A stretch of 64,000 nt of DNA from Skeletonema tropicum (GCA_037178625.1 CM074136.1:1550001-1614000), one strand, 5' to 3'; shown: positions 10,027 to 22,261, counted from the stretch's first letter. Program-made: numbers and translations. The notes: generated by a model not told the origin, from the sequence alone.

Positions 10027-11272
10027 CTAGGCAAAATAATCGCGTGGCAATTGGTATTCTTTCTTCGTTTCTTTCCATTTTTTGTTTGGGCTGGTTATGA
10101 TTTCGGTGATGCGGTTCGTCAGGTCCTCTCTATTCTTTATTAAAGTACCACTCACTGCCTTTTGATAAGTTGTTTTCGTCATTTCATCAAGCTTTCTTTT
10201 GTTGTATCTTGTCTTGGATTCTTCTGCCTTGCCGTCAAGGTACTTGACCCATTTGTCCCGCTTCTTGAAGAGTTTGCAGAGTTGGCCATCTTGGTTCGTC
10301 TTGCAATTGTGTAACCGTTCTACAGACACGCTCGGCCCTGTCCAATAAATGGCACTATCCGTCGGGTGCATAACATTTTTGGAACCAAGTGTTTTGCCCC
10401 TGCTGGTAGCAACGTATCCTGTCCCAAGGCACTGGCTTCTCTCCCAGAGCTCATCTGACGGATCTATCACCATGCGATTCCATCGATCGTCCTTGCCGAA
10501 CCCGGCCTCCATGCCCTGGCAGCGGTGTATTGTGATTGCGAATGCAATTTGCAGGGGCATGAACGTGGCAGTACAGCATCCTTTGTTGCAGATGTGAGTG
10601 TAGGGTGGTATTGGCACGTGCTGAGTGGAGTGGTGGAGTGGAGTGATTGCAAATTTGTGTAAAGAGGGATGATTGATCAGTGCCATGCTATATTTCGAGT
10701 TCAAGAATACATTTCTACATTCACTCACCGTTGGATTCTTTTTGTCCCAGGGTTCAATGCCTTGCCGCGGTTTGAAGTATGGGAAATCAACGACTATATA
10801 CTTTGGGAGGGATTCAACACCATTTGTGTTTGGTCCTACGGAGTGCTGCTCGTCATAAACGATGTCAATCACCTTCCCAATCGCTCCAACGTACAGGCCA
10901 GAGTTCGGATCAATGTTCGCTGTCTCCAGGCACATGTGCACACCAACGGAAACGTCTAAAGTGTACAACATCTTTTTGCCGAAGAAATGCGACTGGTACA
11001 CAGTGGGATTGCCAACCATGTTGCTCTTGAACTGGCATCTGAGCCGTGCTACCGGTACTGACAGCCGTTTCTGTGTTTTTACGAGCATTTTGACATTTTG
11101 CTTATTCATTTCCTCCCGTTTTGCGTAGGCATGCAATGTTTTTGGATCGTCCTCGATAGTGTCTCTGAACTTGGAGGAATAGTAGCTTAAATGCAAGTTG
11201 ATCAAACGATGTGCGTCCTCCTTTGTTTGATCGTCACGAAGAATATTATATCTTTTAACGATATATTCGGAG
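10027..11272 (-). pseudogene. Pif1-like helicase, C-terminal two exons (copy C)
   Basis: Exon a runs 11272 to 10729 after the acceptor TTCCAG (SEYIVKRYNILRDDQTKED..., then DDPKTLHAYAKREEMNKQN, a typical helicase segment naming residues and variables after domain 2A). The intron is 10728-10621 (108 nt, GTGAGT...CAG). Exon b runs 10620-10027 and holds MPLQIAFAITIHRCQG and YVATSRGKTLG. The intron length is a multiple of three and stop-free, so the whole region reads as one frame. The position of the intron, after Asn-Pro-Thr, is the same in copy B. Walker A and B are missing. This is the longest helicase fragment in the window. Confidence 0.7.
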
Positions 11273-11414
11273 CTGGAAGTAACATTGGGATCAGACGAAA
11301 AATGTCAGCGATGAAGTGAAGTATCGGACCTCAAAATATTTTTGTCGTGGGGACAAATTTATTTTCAGAATCGTACACCGTACCACGGACACTCGTACAA
11401 GTATAATAACTCAC

Positions 11415-11982
11415 CTTGTCTAGCAATGGACGATGCTGTATCTTTTACAGGTGTCACAACTGGAACTGGAATGACCTTTTCCGACAGCTCTCCCAACATA
11501 GATCCAATAGTTCCAGACGCTTTTGTGTTCTGTGGAATTTCTCCAACTCCAACTGGCCGAGCTGCATTGCCATTATTGCTACGAAATACACCAGCATCGT
11601 CTGCTTCCAAGGGGGCGTTATCAACATTACCAACACCCATATTGGTGCCATCATTATCACGTTCTCCTGACAGTCTAGCAACCGAAGTAGCATTACGACA
11701 CGGATAATCCTTCACGGTAGAACCAGAAGACTCATGAAACAGGCGGTCGAGACAGCTGCGCGGAAGTCTACTGGTAGACGGAGAATCATATAAATGATCG
11801 CGAATGGTTTGGCGGCCCACAAGACTGCAATCTTCTGAGCAGCGGCGATATGCGCGAACAGTAGCAGGTTGTTCCCCAGCATGATACAGCAACGCCGGAA
11901 GATTAGTTGGGTCAACTGCTGACTCCTCACCAGAAGGAGTAGACGCTGGTATGTCCGTTTCAGACGGATGATGAGTATTCAC
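11415..11982 (-). pseudogene. Middle exon of the Helitron-like gene (copy C)
   Basis: A minus-strand frame of low complexity, rich in Ser, Thr, Asp and Gly (STPSGEESAVDPTNLP...). It ends at a good donor (CAAG then GTGAGT, donor at 11414). The next acceptor is the one opening the helicase exon at 11272, so the intron is about 142 nt. The equivalent in copy B is the short acidic exon 40804-40968. The upstream limit is unclear because the frame can be followed a little beyond 11982. No domain is recognisable. Confidence 0.35.
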
Positions 11983-12290
11983 TGGAGTTGCGGCACTACC
12001 ATTGCTCTCTTTAGGGCACTGCTGTTCGATGTCATAATTTTTGTTTTTGATGATTGCTTTAACTTTAACAAAGAACTCGCCTGCTCGACAACGTCATAAT
12101 CATTATTATTATCGCATGATCTCCATAATTTGCATGATGCATCAAATGCTTCTGCCTGCTCAAAGTTAGTGCATCTAACATGAGCGGGAGAGATGCAATC
12201 GCCTTGCTTTGTCTGCAGAAGAGGTATATCATGCTCGTTCTTGTTGTTGTCGACAACATCTTTTTTGTTGCCCGCTGTCACACCGCCATT
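11983..12290 (-). pseudogene. Possible further exon of the Helitron-like gene (copy C)
   Basis: The minus strand has an acceptor-like CTTCAG followed by an open stretch (NGGVTAGNKKDVVDNNKNEHDIPLL...) that runs toward 11983 in a different frame from the 11415-11982 exon. It is Asn/Asp/Lys-rich. Either an indel or a small intron separates the two. Support comes only from openness, position and splice-like sites. Confidence 0.25.
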
Positions 12291-12707
12291 GCTGAAGTAA
12301 ATGAAAATAGGGATAAGTAAGGATAAGTGATTAGTTTTTGACATGACGACATTCATATGGGAGAAACAATACCAGTTCAAGTTTAAAATAAATTTGCATA
12401 CATCACAATTTTATTGTTTTTGGCATGAACTCTATGGAAGGTTAATACCACACAGCAAAAAGCGACTTAAATGTAGATGAATGAGCGATCCTTTCTATGT
12501 TCGTACGATCAATCTACGTAATGTTTTACGCAGTGTTAAGCGTTTCGCTTATACATGAAATTCTGAATCACATAAGACGCTTCTTCCAATTTCAGCTCAT
12601 CTTAACAATACACTTTCGGACTTACCCATTAGACAATACGCTGGAACACTCTGGAGCAGCCAACGACTGCAAGTTATGACTGTTATTTACACAACGGCCA
12701 TAATTCA

Positions 12708-13118
12708 TTATTCCAGCTTTGCTTTCTGCATCCGATTTGTAGAACTGAGCCGAGCTTGAACCGTTACAGGTAACGTTGCGATTGGAAATGACATTGTAAG
12801 CGATAGATAATTGTTCCTGTCTGGTGATCCTAGCTCAGACAATACATGTTTTAGTTCACGCATATTGCAAGAGGAAAGAACAAGCCTCAGAAGAGTATGT
12901 GGATCAGTAGAGTGTTCGAAGCATGGATTGCGCGATGATTGTAATTCTACTATTTCGCGGAAGATATGATCGCCTACACGCACTTTCGGCCATTGGACGT
13001 TGTAAATTATTTGACGAATAGACAGAAATGAGCATCTAACACCCTTCCGAGCGCTCTTGCTGTTCACGTCGGAAGAGGATGGTTGCTGTTGCTGCGCTTT
13101 CTCTCTTGAAGAGTGCAT
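12708..13118 (-). pseudogene. First-exon relic of the Helitron-like family (copy C)
   Basis: 136 codons from ATG at 13118 (MHSSREKAQQQQPSSS...). Residues about 38-100 (VQWPKVRVGDHIFREI, then LLRLVLSSCNMRELKHVLSELGS) align with copy B (INWRLVRTDDRIFFLL, then FSALSVFEVGSIKYILNELSE). The conserved pattern and the order first exon, middle exon, helicase show that this was one gene. The role is unknown. Confidence 0.5.
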
Positions 13119-14611
13119 ATTTTATACGGTCAATTTTGTTCGTGGTTTGGTTATGCCGGTCCGTAATGGTCACATATTTAAGATATTGATTTGCGTGCGA
13201 GGAATGTCATACGCAAGCCACTCATTATTATTTATGCACTCTTCTAATTGCATGTGGTGTTCCGTAGCATGATAGTCGATGAGTGGCTGCGCGGAAAAGT
13301 CACGGATGGCGACATGTTCTTCCTGCCAGCAGAGAAGCTGACACGTTGAAGTTAGGAGAGGAACAAGTGACGTCATATATTTGAGAATATGTAAAACGCG
13401 ATCGGTATAAAGTACTGTCAAACGCGATCGGTAAATTATTTCGTCAAAAAGCCAACTCGGTTTTTGCATGATCGATGATCGTGCAGAAAAAGAGAAAAAG
13501 ATGCCAACACAATGGCCTACAATGGCACCCCTAGTATGGCCGCCTATCTCAGTCCATGAGTATATTTCATAAGGTATCGATGGCCCATCCCTTAAACGAC
13601 ATTATGGCGATTTTTTCGCAGCAGTGTGGCGTTTCGGCTGCTGTAGGGGTGGAGATAATATCATTGCAATCCACTTCATTGAGATTTGAAATGAAAACAA
13701 CCACCTTCCCTGCACCCATCGAAGATGATAAACATCTATAAGCACTACCCCTCCGCTACCCATCGCCGATGATAATATGAAGTGAGATTCTGGTTGCTCG
13801 GAATGACCATTAAAGCCCCCCCACACCTCCAAAATACCAAGGACACAAGATGTGCACAAAATTGCATAAATAATTTGACACTCTAACACAACAATAAGCC
13901 TGTAGACGGCGGATCGAGCGGCTCTAAAGACCGCAACTCATCAACATTATTATATATAAGAAGTGTCGGCTATTTATTGTCCATAATATTGCAATAGGCT
14001 GGATAAAAATAGCAACATCATAGACAGAAATGACATTTATGTAGCATGTATTAGTCATTTATTTATGCGGTGTAGACAGTTGTAATAATAAAACCCTGCG
14101 GCTGAATAGTTGCAAAGGGTGTTGTCTGCGATATAGTTCACTGGATATTACTATTGGTAGGGTTTGTGCAACGTGGTGGCTATGAGAGTAGCGGCTATCA
14201 TGTTAGATACGACTGTCGAACGAAAAAACATGCATGCATGCAGTTGCGCTCCAGGTTGCTCGGACAGCGCGCTGCACTTTTTTGTTAGCTGCTATCAAAA
14301 TCTTATGCAATTTTGCTTGGAACGGCTCTAAGTAAGTAAGTGAGTATGTACTATAAAACGTTTCTGTTATAAGAATGTTATTAAACAAGCATTGCAGAGC
14401 AACTTTATAGACGGATACATTGCAAAAAAAATCCAACACGAAATCCACAGAATAATTTTGACATCATGACACATTTATGTTACAAAAACAAGCATTGCAG
14501 AGCAAATTTATAGACGGGTACATTGCAAAAAAAAAACAGGCCCCGAGGGCCCGCGCCGCACTACACACCACACACAACATGCAGTCACAAATCGCCGCGC
14601 GCACCATTTCA
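13119..14611 (-). other. 5' non-coding region of copy C
   Basis: No coding signal is seen. It contains the two CTATAAA-type subterminal motifs (14392-14410, 14495-14513), a GC block at 14543-14556 that repeats the element's 3' hairpin sequence in inverse, and the element's 5' end at 14611. Confidence 0.5.
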
Positions 14612-16086
14612 TACGACGTTACCACTATCCTGCGAAGATGAGAGACTTTATTATTTCAGAGTTGATTTGGTACTGCGAGTCAAATGGAATTCAGTTCTAC
14701 AAGACGAAGAATGGGGAGCAAGTTCTACTCTATAAGTTGATGGACATCCAAGAAGATTCTACCGTTGGAAGCCAAGTTGTTGTTTGTTCTCCTGCTGCGA
14801 AGATTGAATTTTACCACCATCGAGCACAACTAGTCGATGCGGAATGCAATGCACTTGTTCTTAAGTCCTTACAAGACTTCGCTGCTCAGTTCTATTCACA
14901 TGATTCTCGAGACCTTGCTGATAGGATCTATATCGTCGTCGCTTGCAGGTTGCATCCCTTTTCGTTTGCGGAGATTACTCGAGGTCATCGACAGTATCAC
15001 GTCTTGCTTCGGAACGTCATCAACAACGTTTTCTTGGATCGACACCATCCTGTCATGGTTACTGCTGAGGAATATGGGGAGACATCATCATCTACTCGAC
15101 TTCATCATATCATTCGTCCGTCGGAAGATACTTCCTTTTGCAAATCTTACAACATGCTTGCTTTACTCGGTATTGCCGTGAGAGAAAATATTATTCGCAA
15201 TCAAGTCAATTCGGTTCTTCATCCTGATCTCGTGAGTTACGAACGTCATCATCTCGGTCTCAGCAATCATGGGGAGCGCAGCAAACGTGCAGCTATTCAA
15301 GAACTTATTGATGCATCACGCACATATTACCACGAAATCATCGTCGGAAGCAGAATTATCACCCGGTGCAATCGGCTCTACGATGGATTCTTTGTCGATA
15401 TCTTTGTGTGTGGCTTCAGGTTCTTTGTTAGAAGTCCCGAGAGAGGGTTCTCTTCAAGTGTTCGCATTTTTGATGAATACGACCAACTTCATTACCAAGT
15501 CGCGGATGACCGTATATACCTTGAAGTTCAAGTCAAAAACGGCAATAGGCCCTTCTCACAAGTCACAAACGGCAGTAGGCCCTTTGCAAACAATCACAAT
15601 GCTTTATCATCCACATTTTCTATGGCCGATCTACATCTACCTAGTCCAAAGGAGGAAGAACTACTCATCCAATACCCTACACCTACAGGACAGATCAAGG
15701 ATTATCAAGACCATACACCTACAGGTCAGATCAATGATTATCAAGAGCTACTGGAAATACCAACCATTATGGAAACAACTTCACACAATAATAAGTTTAC
15801 TGCTCAGATGTTCTTTGAGATTAGCGATTACTTGTTGAAGTGGGAAGTCTGGAATACGATATACGTTTGGCTGGGGAGTGTCAACTTATGTAAGAAAGCA
15901 GATGAGCGCAACCGCAATCGTACCAGTATGTCATCAATGGTACACTACTTATGGATATTGAAGATACTCATATCCCGATTAATGGGAATCGTCCCATTTA
16001 TCTACCGCAAGTTGAACGTCGAATCTTCCGCGATCGTCGGTTCAGCAGAACTTATTTTCCCGCCATATCTTTACACAAGATACTAA
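14612..16086 (+). pseudogene. Unrecognised host gene, downstream part
   Basis: The frame is in phase with 8754-9538 once copy C is removed (VMI then RRYHYPAKMRDFII). It runs 491 codons to the TAA at 16084-16086. An ATG at 14638 could start a shorter protein, but it is internal to the rejoined frame. The protein is mixed hydrophobic and His/Arg-rich, with a local duplication at about 15690-15745 (TPTGQIKDYQ then TPTGQINDYQ) and another at about 15539-15590 (NGNRPFSQ then NGSRPFAN). No domain is recognised. The frame is long and has no internal stop, which suggests recent loss. Confidence 0.55.
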
Positions 16087-17086
16087 AGCCAACTCGCTCT
16101 ATGGCGCCCAACAACACAATCAAGATAATAAGAATAATGAAATAGTAATAAATACGTTGCAATACATCCGCTGCCTCAAGGCACATTGTACTACATCAAT
16201 ACTTCGATAGTCGAGTAGGACGCACAACAGCAGAGCTTCAGTGCTTCGTGTCCGGCTTAAGATAGAATTAGACGTCTCAACACTGCCTTCGTTTTCTGGT
16301 ACTCTACGATCCTCCTCACAAGTCCACCGATCTCGCTCCGATCCGTGTTTCCGCCTGAATGTTCACTTAGATTATCCCGACTTTGTTTGACGGTCTTATG
16401 ACAGATAATTCTCAACTTGAGATGGATGCTCCAACAACTAACATTCTTTCTTGAAGTTTGTCTCATCAGTTTCAGGACTTCCTCGTGCTGTGACGGCTGC
16501 ACATTTGGAAGGTTACGAAATTGCGTTCGTGAGGTCAGTCAACACAAACAGTGAGTTCTCTTTTGGCGTTGTGCCGTACATGCCTGCCTGATACATGCTA
16601 CCGTGTACGTTCATCGCTGGTGGGGTGTCTTCAAACTCCCTAGTTGCTTTTTGACCTCTTCAAGGTCTGGTGGGGTATCGAAAACATCTTCGATGTTCCC
16701 GTCTTGCATCTAGGGGTGTGGGTTCGCATCGTAGATTTAAACCCACACATGTTTGGCACCACATCCACAGTCTCTCTGCTGTTGTCTGGAAGGTTGCATC
16801 GGACTACCTCACTGTACAGAGTATCCCTTGAGTGCAGGGAAGGACAGAGGCGATGACGAGCAAGAACCTAGGTCCAGTGCTCGCACTTGAGGTCAAAGGA
16901 GGAAGGTTCCCGTATTCCCGTTAGCGTGGAGGAAGTGAGAAGTTCCAAGTGAGCAACAAGCAACAAGAGCGAGCGCATCGCGTCGCATCCACGACGGTTC
17001 ACGGCGACCGTTAGCGTCTTTTAGAAAATTATTCTAATTTTTCTAGAATTGTGACACAGTAACTAGACGAACTTGCTTATTACTTA
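16087..17086. other. Non-coding stretch with a weak minus-strand coding relic
   Basis: No intact gene. On the minus strand between about 16880 and 16257, broken frames read DVFDTPPDLEEVKKQLGSL and then TPPAMNVHGSMYQAGMYG, followed by an 81-codon frame (MQPSQHEEVLKLMRQ...). The residue choice looks protein-like but stops and shifts interrupt it, and I recognise nothing. The rest shows no feature. Confidence 0.25.
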
Positions 17087-19191
17087 TAAATGGGGTATCC
17101 CTGCAGTGCTTTGTTTGCTTTATTTTGTGTGCTTTGCTGCAGAATGGCCCTCGGGGCCTTGTGCTGATAGAGCTAAAAAAGAGGTCACCATGGCTGTCTA
17201 TAAAGTTGCTCTGCAAAAAGATAAGACACGTGTCCTGATTTTGAGTTAAACTTCTTCTTTCTTGTCAAACTTCTCGGAACTTGCGGCGAATGGCGCGCAC
17301 AGATTTTTTGCTCTGCGCGCGAACCACGAACACAACACACAACATGCACATCGTCACTCGTCACAATGGCGGATGTTGGAGTTGCAGCGTTCGGCTGGCC
17401 ATATCTTGACGGCGAAACGAGTCGAACAACAAGCAGCATGTCCGCATTGAACGCCATCTAACAGCGGCGTCAATGATACGCGACATGACGCGACATGACC
17501 GCAAAAATCTTGTTATCAGCTGTGGAAATCTCTCCTCTCGATCTACGCACAAAAAGATCTTTTTTACCTCCTCCGCACAACATCATCGAAACCCTAATAG
17601 ATTCAGCCGGCCGACCATCCCAACGTTGAGAGTCAGAAGAGTCATACAACGTCATCGTGTCCATATGGGTCGCGGCAGCTGTGCCAACAACCTACTCGCA
17701 ACAAATAAATCCTGCGATCTCAATCAGAGCGCTTCTGTGCGCAAGCATCATGATGTGATCGACCATGCCACATCATCTTTCTGTGGTAACAAGTCATTAA
17801 AAAGCAGTCCCCGCACATGATCGCAATCCTGATAGAATAATGGACGCTTCAAACCATGCCTGCAATAATCTTGCCAATGTTGTGTGGTAGATGAGACAAA
17901 CGCTCGACAGGTGTGCACACATGCACACAATATTATCATGACATCGGCACACGTTCTGTACACGAAAACAAAATTGAGCAATAAAAACGAGATGATTTGA
18001 ATGAAATACAACAACCATCGGACACTGGTCTGCGATACACGTCTGAAAACAACACGAGTCATTGTTTGAGAATCCAACAACTAATATCATTCGATTGAAT
18101 TTTTTTGGATCAGGTGCAAAAAAATGCAGAGAGAAGGAGGTACGATATCACTTTTCGTTTTTACTTTAGGTGAGTGACTTGTGACATCATAGTATTCCAC
18201 CACATCACTGCAGCATATCGAGATTCGTTCCAACTCCCGCCAATTGAATTTTGTTGCAACGATTGCATATTTCTTCAATAACAGCACAAGCGCGAGATGA
18301 TGCATGCACGAAGCGCTGCGTTGAGAAATCAAATGTCTGGCAGTGGAACAAAGCAAAAGCAGACACAAGTCCAGGGCAGGTAATAGGTAAGTGCAGATTT
18401 ATTCAACCGAGCCGACAACTATTTCATTCAACGATTACTTACTAACACAATTGAACGGTTGAAACGTTTCCACCAACAGCAGGGGCAAGACCACTCTACA
18501 TAGCTCCGAGTGGCAGTGTCACACAGAGATAAAATAAGTAAGATTACTGTAAAGCTTTAGGACAGCGCAATACACTGGACCGGTCCAAACATTTCTGTTG
18601 ACAGGATACTTGAATGCACTTAGGAGGGCAATGGCCAACCGTGCGAGGCAGTAATCAAGTGAGAGAGGTGGGTAGATCACCTGAAGAAGAGGGCAGCAGA
18701 GACTACAGAGACATACAACGAAGAGATGGCGAAGAAACATCCTGAACATGACGTACAAGACGTAACCGAGGGAACCCTAGGTGCAGCAACTCACCAGCAA
18801 CTGCTTTTCTCTTACCCTTCCAACTAGGTAAGGAGATGGATTAGGAGAGAAGATTACTGTAAACAAGAAACCTTCCAGCTAAGAATTAAGAAGGACACAA
18901 AGTGTGTTTCACATCAAAATTTTACAAGAAAATTGTTTACAAGATTAGAGTGCAATTAAATTCCCACGCAGAGGTATCCTGTAGCCGCCAGTATACTCTA
19001 CTGTGGGAATTAAATCTCTACGTCTTGGACCAGATTTAAATCTCCTAAATCAATAGATACTAATTCCTACGTGGTTTCCTGTAGAAATGGGCTGTGTCAT
19101 TTGTGTCAAATGACCTACAGGGTAAGGAGGGCACCTCCGTGGCCCGTCCGATACTCGCTGCGCCGTACCGAACTGGGGCCCCGAGGGCCGA
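17087..19191 (+). mobile_element. Helitron-like element, copy D (no coding capacity seen)
   Basis: The 5' end TAAATGGGGTATCC at 17087 follows host A17086. GGCCCTCGGGGCC lies about 57 bp inside, and the CTATAAAGTTGCTCTGCAA motif is at 17198-17216. The 3' end is GGGGCCCCGAGGGCCGA at 19191, followed by host TTACG. The 60 bp before the 3' end (AGGGCACCTCCGTGGCCC...) are a diverged version of the other copies' 3' terminal region. None of the short frames inside match the helicase or first-exon sequences of A-C. Ends and motif order support it even though the interior is unlike the rest. Confidence 0.65.
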
Positions 19192-19462
19192 TTACGTGTC
19201 TTCATATGTATTGTACTACTGTAATGTGACAAAAAAGAAGAAAAATGAAAAGAGACGTTAAGTCAATTTACGCGAGGTGTGACCGTTGTGCGTCGGCACA
19301 GTTAGTGTTAAAAGTCATTTCCCAAATTTTAACCCTAAACTTTTACTAAACCCTAAAAAAATACTACATAATACTTAGAAGGATGCCAAGGATAGGAAAG
19401 CATTCCTACTTCACTGTACTTATTTCCTTCCTATGTAATAGTATCTGAACTTCATTCTATCG

Positions 19463-19891
19463 ATGACGGCATCCCTACTTACCACTCACCCGAGTGCTGA
19501 AGAGACATATTTTTCTCCCTTCAAACAGAATGTTCTCAAGCTCTTGTACACTGAACCAACGAAACAGCATGATATGATGGTGGTGGCAGTCCTCTCCTCA
19601 CGAGTCAGAAAACCAGATGCAGATGCATTCTCTCGTTATTCAAGCAACCTCTTCCGAATGAAGGTCTCATTACTCTGTCTCGAAGAAGATGAAGGCGTTG
19701 ATGACTTGAAAGCTGCTAGAAAGATTAATGAAATCTTCAGGAATGCAGGCCTGACAGGCCTGAGTGACCTTGATATAAATCACCTTGGCAATGCAGATGA
19801 TTCCTCCTCCAAGCGTCGGAAAGTAATACCTCTCGATATGTCCAAGATGGAATTCGCGCAAGACGAGGCTCTCTTTTGGACTTTATCCTAA
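19463..19891 (+). CDS. Hypothetical protein, possibly broken
   Basis: 142 codons from ATG at 19463. The protein has Lys/Asp-rich helical segments (DEGVDDLKAARKINEIF) and a basic patch (SSSKRRKVIPLDM). A shifted frame after 19891 goes on as LLLHDIMEELDLAESTRAIS with an acidic run and stops near 20002, so the gene may continue through a one-base shift. It lies in the 870-bp host gap between copies D and E. Not recognised; the call rests on openness and composition only. Confidence 0.35.
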   Translation: MTASLLTTHPSAEETYFSPFKQNVLKLLYTEPTKQHDMMVVAVLSSRVRKPDADAFSRYSSNLFRMKVSLLCLEEDEGVDDLKAARKINEIFRNAGLTGLSDLDINHLGNADDSSSKRRKVIPLDMSKMEFAQDEALFWTLS

Positions 19892-20487
19892 CTTGCTCCT
19901 ACACGACATCATGGAAGAGCTTGACTTGGCAGAAAGTACCCGAGCCATTTCCGATGACGAAGACGAAGAGGAAGAGGAACCCGAACGAAGATCAGCCGAA
20001 TGAGGACGAGGGCCGCTAGGAGCGATGGCATGAAAGTTTCATTTGATGGCTGCAAAATGCCTAGTCGGCCCTCGGGGCCCCTGTTCATGGAGCGCAGAGC
20101 AGCGTAATAGGGGGCCGCAGGTGCCCTTCTATTACAGGTGGGAAATTCAGAATTATTCAGCCAAAATTTTCTACAGGGTTTAAGGGAGGAATCAGTATAT
20201 GTGCTTTTTAGTGAGAAGGTTTACCTGTAGGACACGTAGAGTCCTCGGTAGAGCCTACCAGTGTAGGATCTGTATGTGTTCCTACGTAGAAAGCGAGAAG
20301 TACCTGTTGAAAGCGAGAAATTGACTGTACTAAAGCCGCTTTTTGAGCATCTAAATCGGTCTGTACGAGAAAGAAATACAGGTTTTACACAGGCGTTAGT
20401 CGACTTAGTTTTTGTCTTTCTTCGTCGCGAGAAATTGACTTTTTTGGACTGTGCGGTGAACAATTTTGCTAATCACATAGCAGATGC

Positions 20488-20812
20488 CTACCCTGAGAAA
20501 TAATCACTTGGGATCTCATAATCTTTCTTCTCCTTCCACTTTTTGTTTGGTTTGGTGATGATTTTGGTAATCCTGTTCGTCAGATCCCTCCTATCTCGAA
20601 TGAAGTCTCCCTTCATTGCTGTTGCGTACGTTGTTTTAGTGATCTCCTCCAACTTTCTCTTGTTGTACCTGTTCTTCGTCTGCTCAGCCTTTCGCTTCCT
20701 TTTTTAAAATTGTGCGGTGCACATTTTTACAAATTTACTACTCCGTGTTTGATTGTCGTCTGCTCCACTTGTCCCCCTAAGTGTGTTACCCACTTCGCTC
20801 GCTTCTTTAAAA
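20488..20812 (-). pseudogene. Pif1-like helicase tail fragment (copy E)
   Basis: The minus strand from 20700 to the stop at 20488 encodes the Lys-rich C-terminal tail seen in A-C (RYNKRKLEEITKTTYATAM, then KWKEKKDYEIPSDYFSG). A short upstream piece (KKRAKWV) lies at about 20790-20812. The two are separated by a palindromic repeat, AATTGTGCRGTGCACA..., inserted near 20704-20740 and again at 20809-20840. Only the tail of the protein remains. Confidence 0.6.
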
Positions 20813-20927
20813 TTGTGCAGTGCACATTTTTACAAATTTGATTGTTGAGTGAATTGTGCAGTGAACGATTTTGCTTTTCCCTCTTGAATAGATTTACTAA
20901 GTAGTCTGCAGAAAAGAGATTGCCATC

Positions 20928-21047
20928 CCCGGGGATCGAACCCGGTGCCTCACAAATTCACACGCACGAAAAGGGATTATCATCCCAGGGATCGAACCCG
21001 GTGCCTCACAAATTCACATGCACGCTCAAACCAACTACACTAAGGGG
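20928..21047 (-). repeat. tRNA-like (SINE-type) sequence with duplicated B box
   Basis: Read on the minus strand, there is an A-box-like TAGTGTAGTTGG (21042-21031) and a B box GGTTCGATCCC (20998-20988). The B-box half is repeated 56 bp on (20942-20932), within CACCGGGTTCGATCCC. The T-arm can pair (CCGGG with CCTGG) but I could not pair a full acceptor stem. It is therefore called a tRNA-derived repeat and not a functional tRNA gene. Confidence 0.45.
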
Positions 21048-21067
21048 TCATCACTGATCTGTGGCAC

Positions 21068-21143
21068 AAATATCCATATTGAGTTTTTTGGGGTTATGAT
21101 GGACACATCATGTGTCCATCACACAAATACTAGTGTGCACCGT
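21068..21143 (+). repeat. Inverted repeat, left arm, of a nested unit
   Basis: The segments ATATCCATATTGAG, GATGGACACATCATGTGTCCATC and AAATACTAGTGTGCAC recur in reverse complement at 31652-31752, on the other side of the copia element. This suggests a DNA transposon or fold-back unit that copia later entered. I could not define a target duplication. Confidence 0.4.
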
Positions 21144-22256
21144 ATGGTAAAAACAGAAGCAGTTACTCCATGGGAACCCACATAACTGATGGACACTAGT
21201 ACCCCATCACAAAACGGAAGTACAACGCCATTAACACCAGCAACCATACACCTACTGACCCCCCAATATTGTCCCTAGACCCATTTTTAACGCAGAATCG
21301 AATGGTGAAGTCGGAAGGTCTCGATATTTAGCTTGTGGCGACGTATTTTGTCACTAAATGGAAATTCGTCATAATCCGAGCATGCGTCAGAGAGCAATGA
21401 GGGCCAATTAATCCATGTTATGATGGATGTCATGGAGTACCACCCCTCCATATCCTTCATATGAATATCATAAATAAATGCCGCCGGTAATTTGTGCGAG
21501 GTCACCCTTCGTAATTCCCATTATTGAGGTTCTGAAAACCATTACGGCACCCATCAAGATGCTGCAAGCGACTTGAATGTCTTCAATATATGATATCAAG
21601 GCTTACACAACAACATATTATCAAATCCTACAAAATGTATTTAATCTGCATGGGAGACTGTGGTTATGCTCATTTGAGGTAGTACATGCCAACAAAGTAT
21701 CTCTGAAGATTTGAATTACAGAGTACAGCTGAATAGATCCACAGTATATTATTTGTACTCTTTACAATATATTTTGGCGAAGAGCACATTATTGAGTCAT
21801 CATGTATGCGCTGGTAGTTTAGGTGATCACGTATTACCACGAATATTGCCATTATAACGAAATAAGTCGACAGATTGTGCGTGTTATTAGAAATTATTCG
21901 AACTAAATAGCATCATGTATTCATCAATAATGAATTCTTATTCGTAATTTCAAGATGCAGGTTACCAAATTATTGTCCCCCCTCGCTCTCATAGTATAAT
22001 AACAAAGATTGTTGCCTGGTACAACGTCTCTTCCCATTTTATTATGTCAATAACCACCCAACAGAAGTTTTGGATTGCATTTTCATTTCTTGCATAAGAG
22101 GTAGATACTCAAGGATTATTTCGTTGACATAGCTCATGGATAGTCCACCCTGGCGGAAAATCCAAGATGGTTATTGTGTTGATCAATGAGGGTGGCAATA
22201 TCAGTAACAGTGAGGCGAAGCACCTTTAAATATAACGATGACATCGTCTGCAGCGT
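21144..22256. other. Non-coding interior left of the copia element
   Basis: About 1.1 kb with only short frames; no motif recognised. Another GATGGACAC-type segment occurs at 21189. AT-rich. Confidence 0.4.
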
Positions 22257-22261
22257 CGTCC

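Larger units (their letters stand above)
9539..14611 (-). mobile_element. Helitron-like element, copy C
   Basis: It is read on the minus strand. The 5' end is at 14611 (TGAAATGGTGCGCGCGG, a diverged form of the TAAACAGGGGCGCGC end), with GGGCCCTCGGGGCC about 55 bp inside. The 3' end is at 9539, in GGCCCCGAGGGCCGA. It lies between host A9538 and host T14612, and removal restores one frame exactly with no target duplication. It carries a first-exon relic (12708-13118), a middle exon (11415-11982) and the two-exon helicase C-terminus (10027-11272). The subterminal CTATAAA motif occurs twice (14392-14410 and 14495-14513). At 5073 bp it is the largest uninterrupted copy here, but it still lacks Rep and Walker motifs. 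Confidence 0.8.

Noticed and set aside
19330..19365. AACCCTAAAC / AAACCCTAAA, telomere-like repeats
   Set aside because: Only two degenerate units in A/T-rich sequence; not enough for an interstitial telomere or a chromosome end.
20928..21047. A functional tRNA gene
   Set aside because: A and B boxes are present, but I could not pair an acceptor stem and the B-box half is duplicated.
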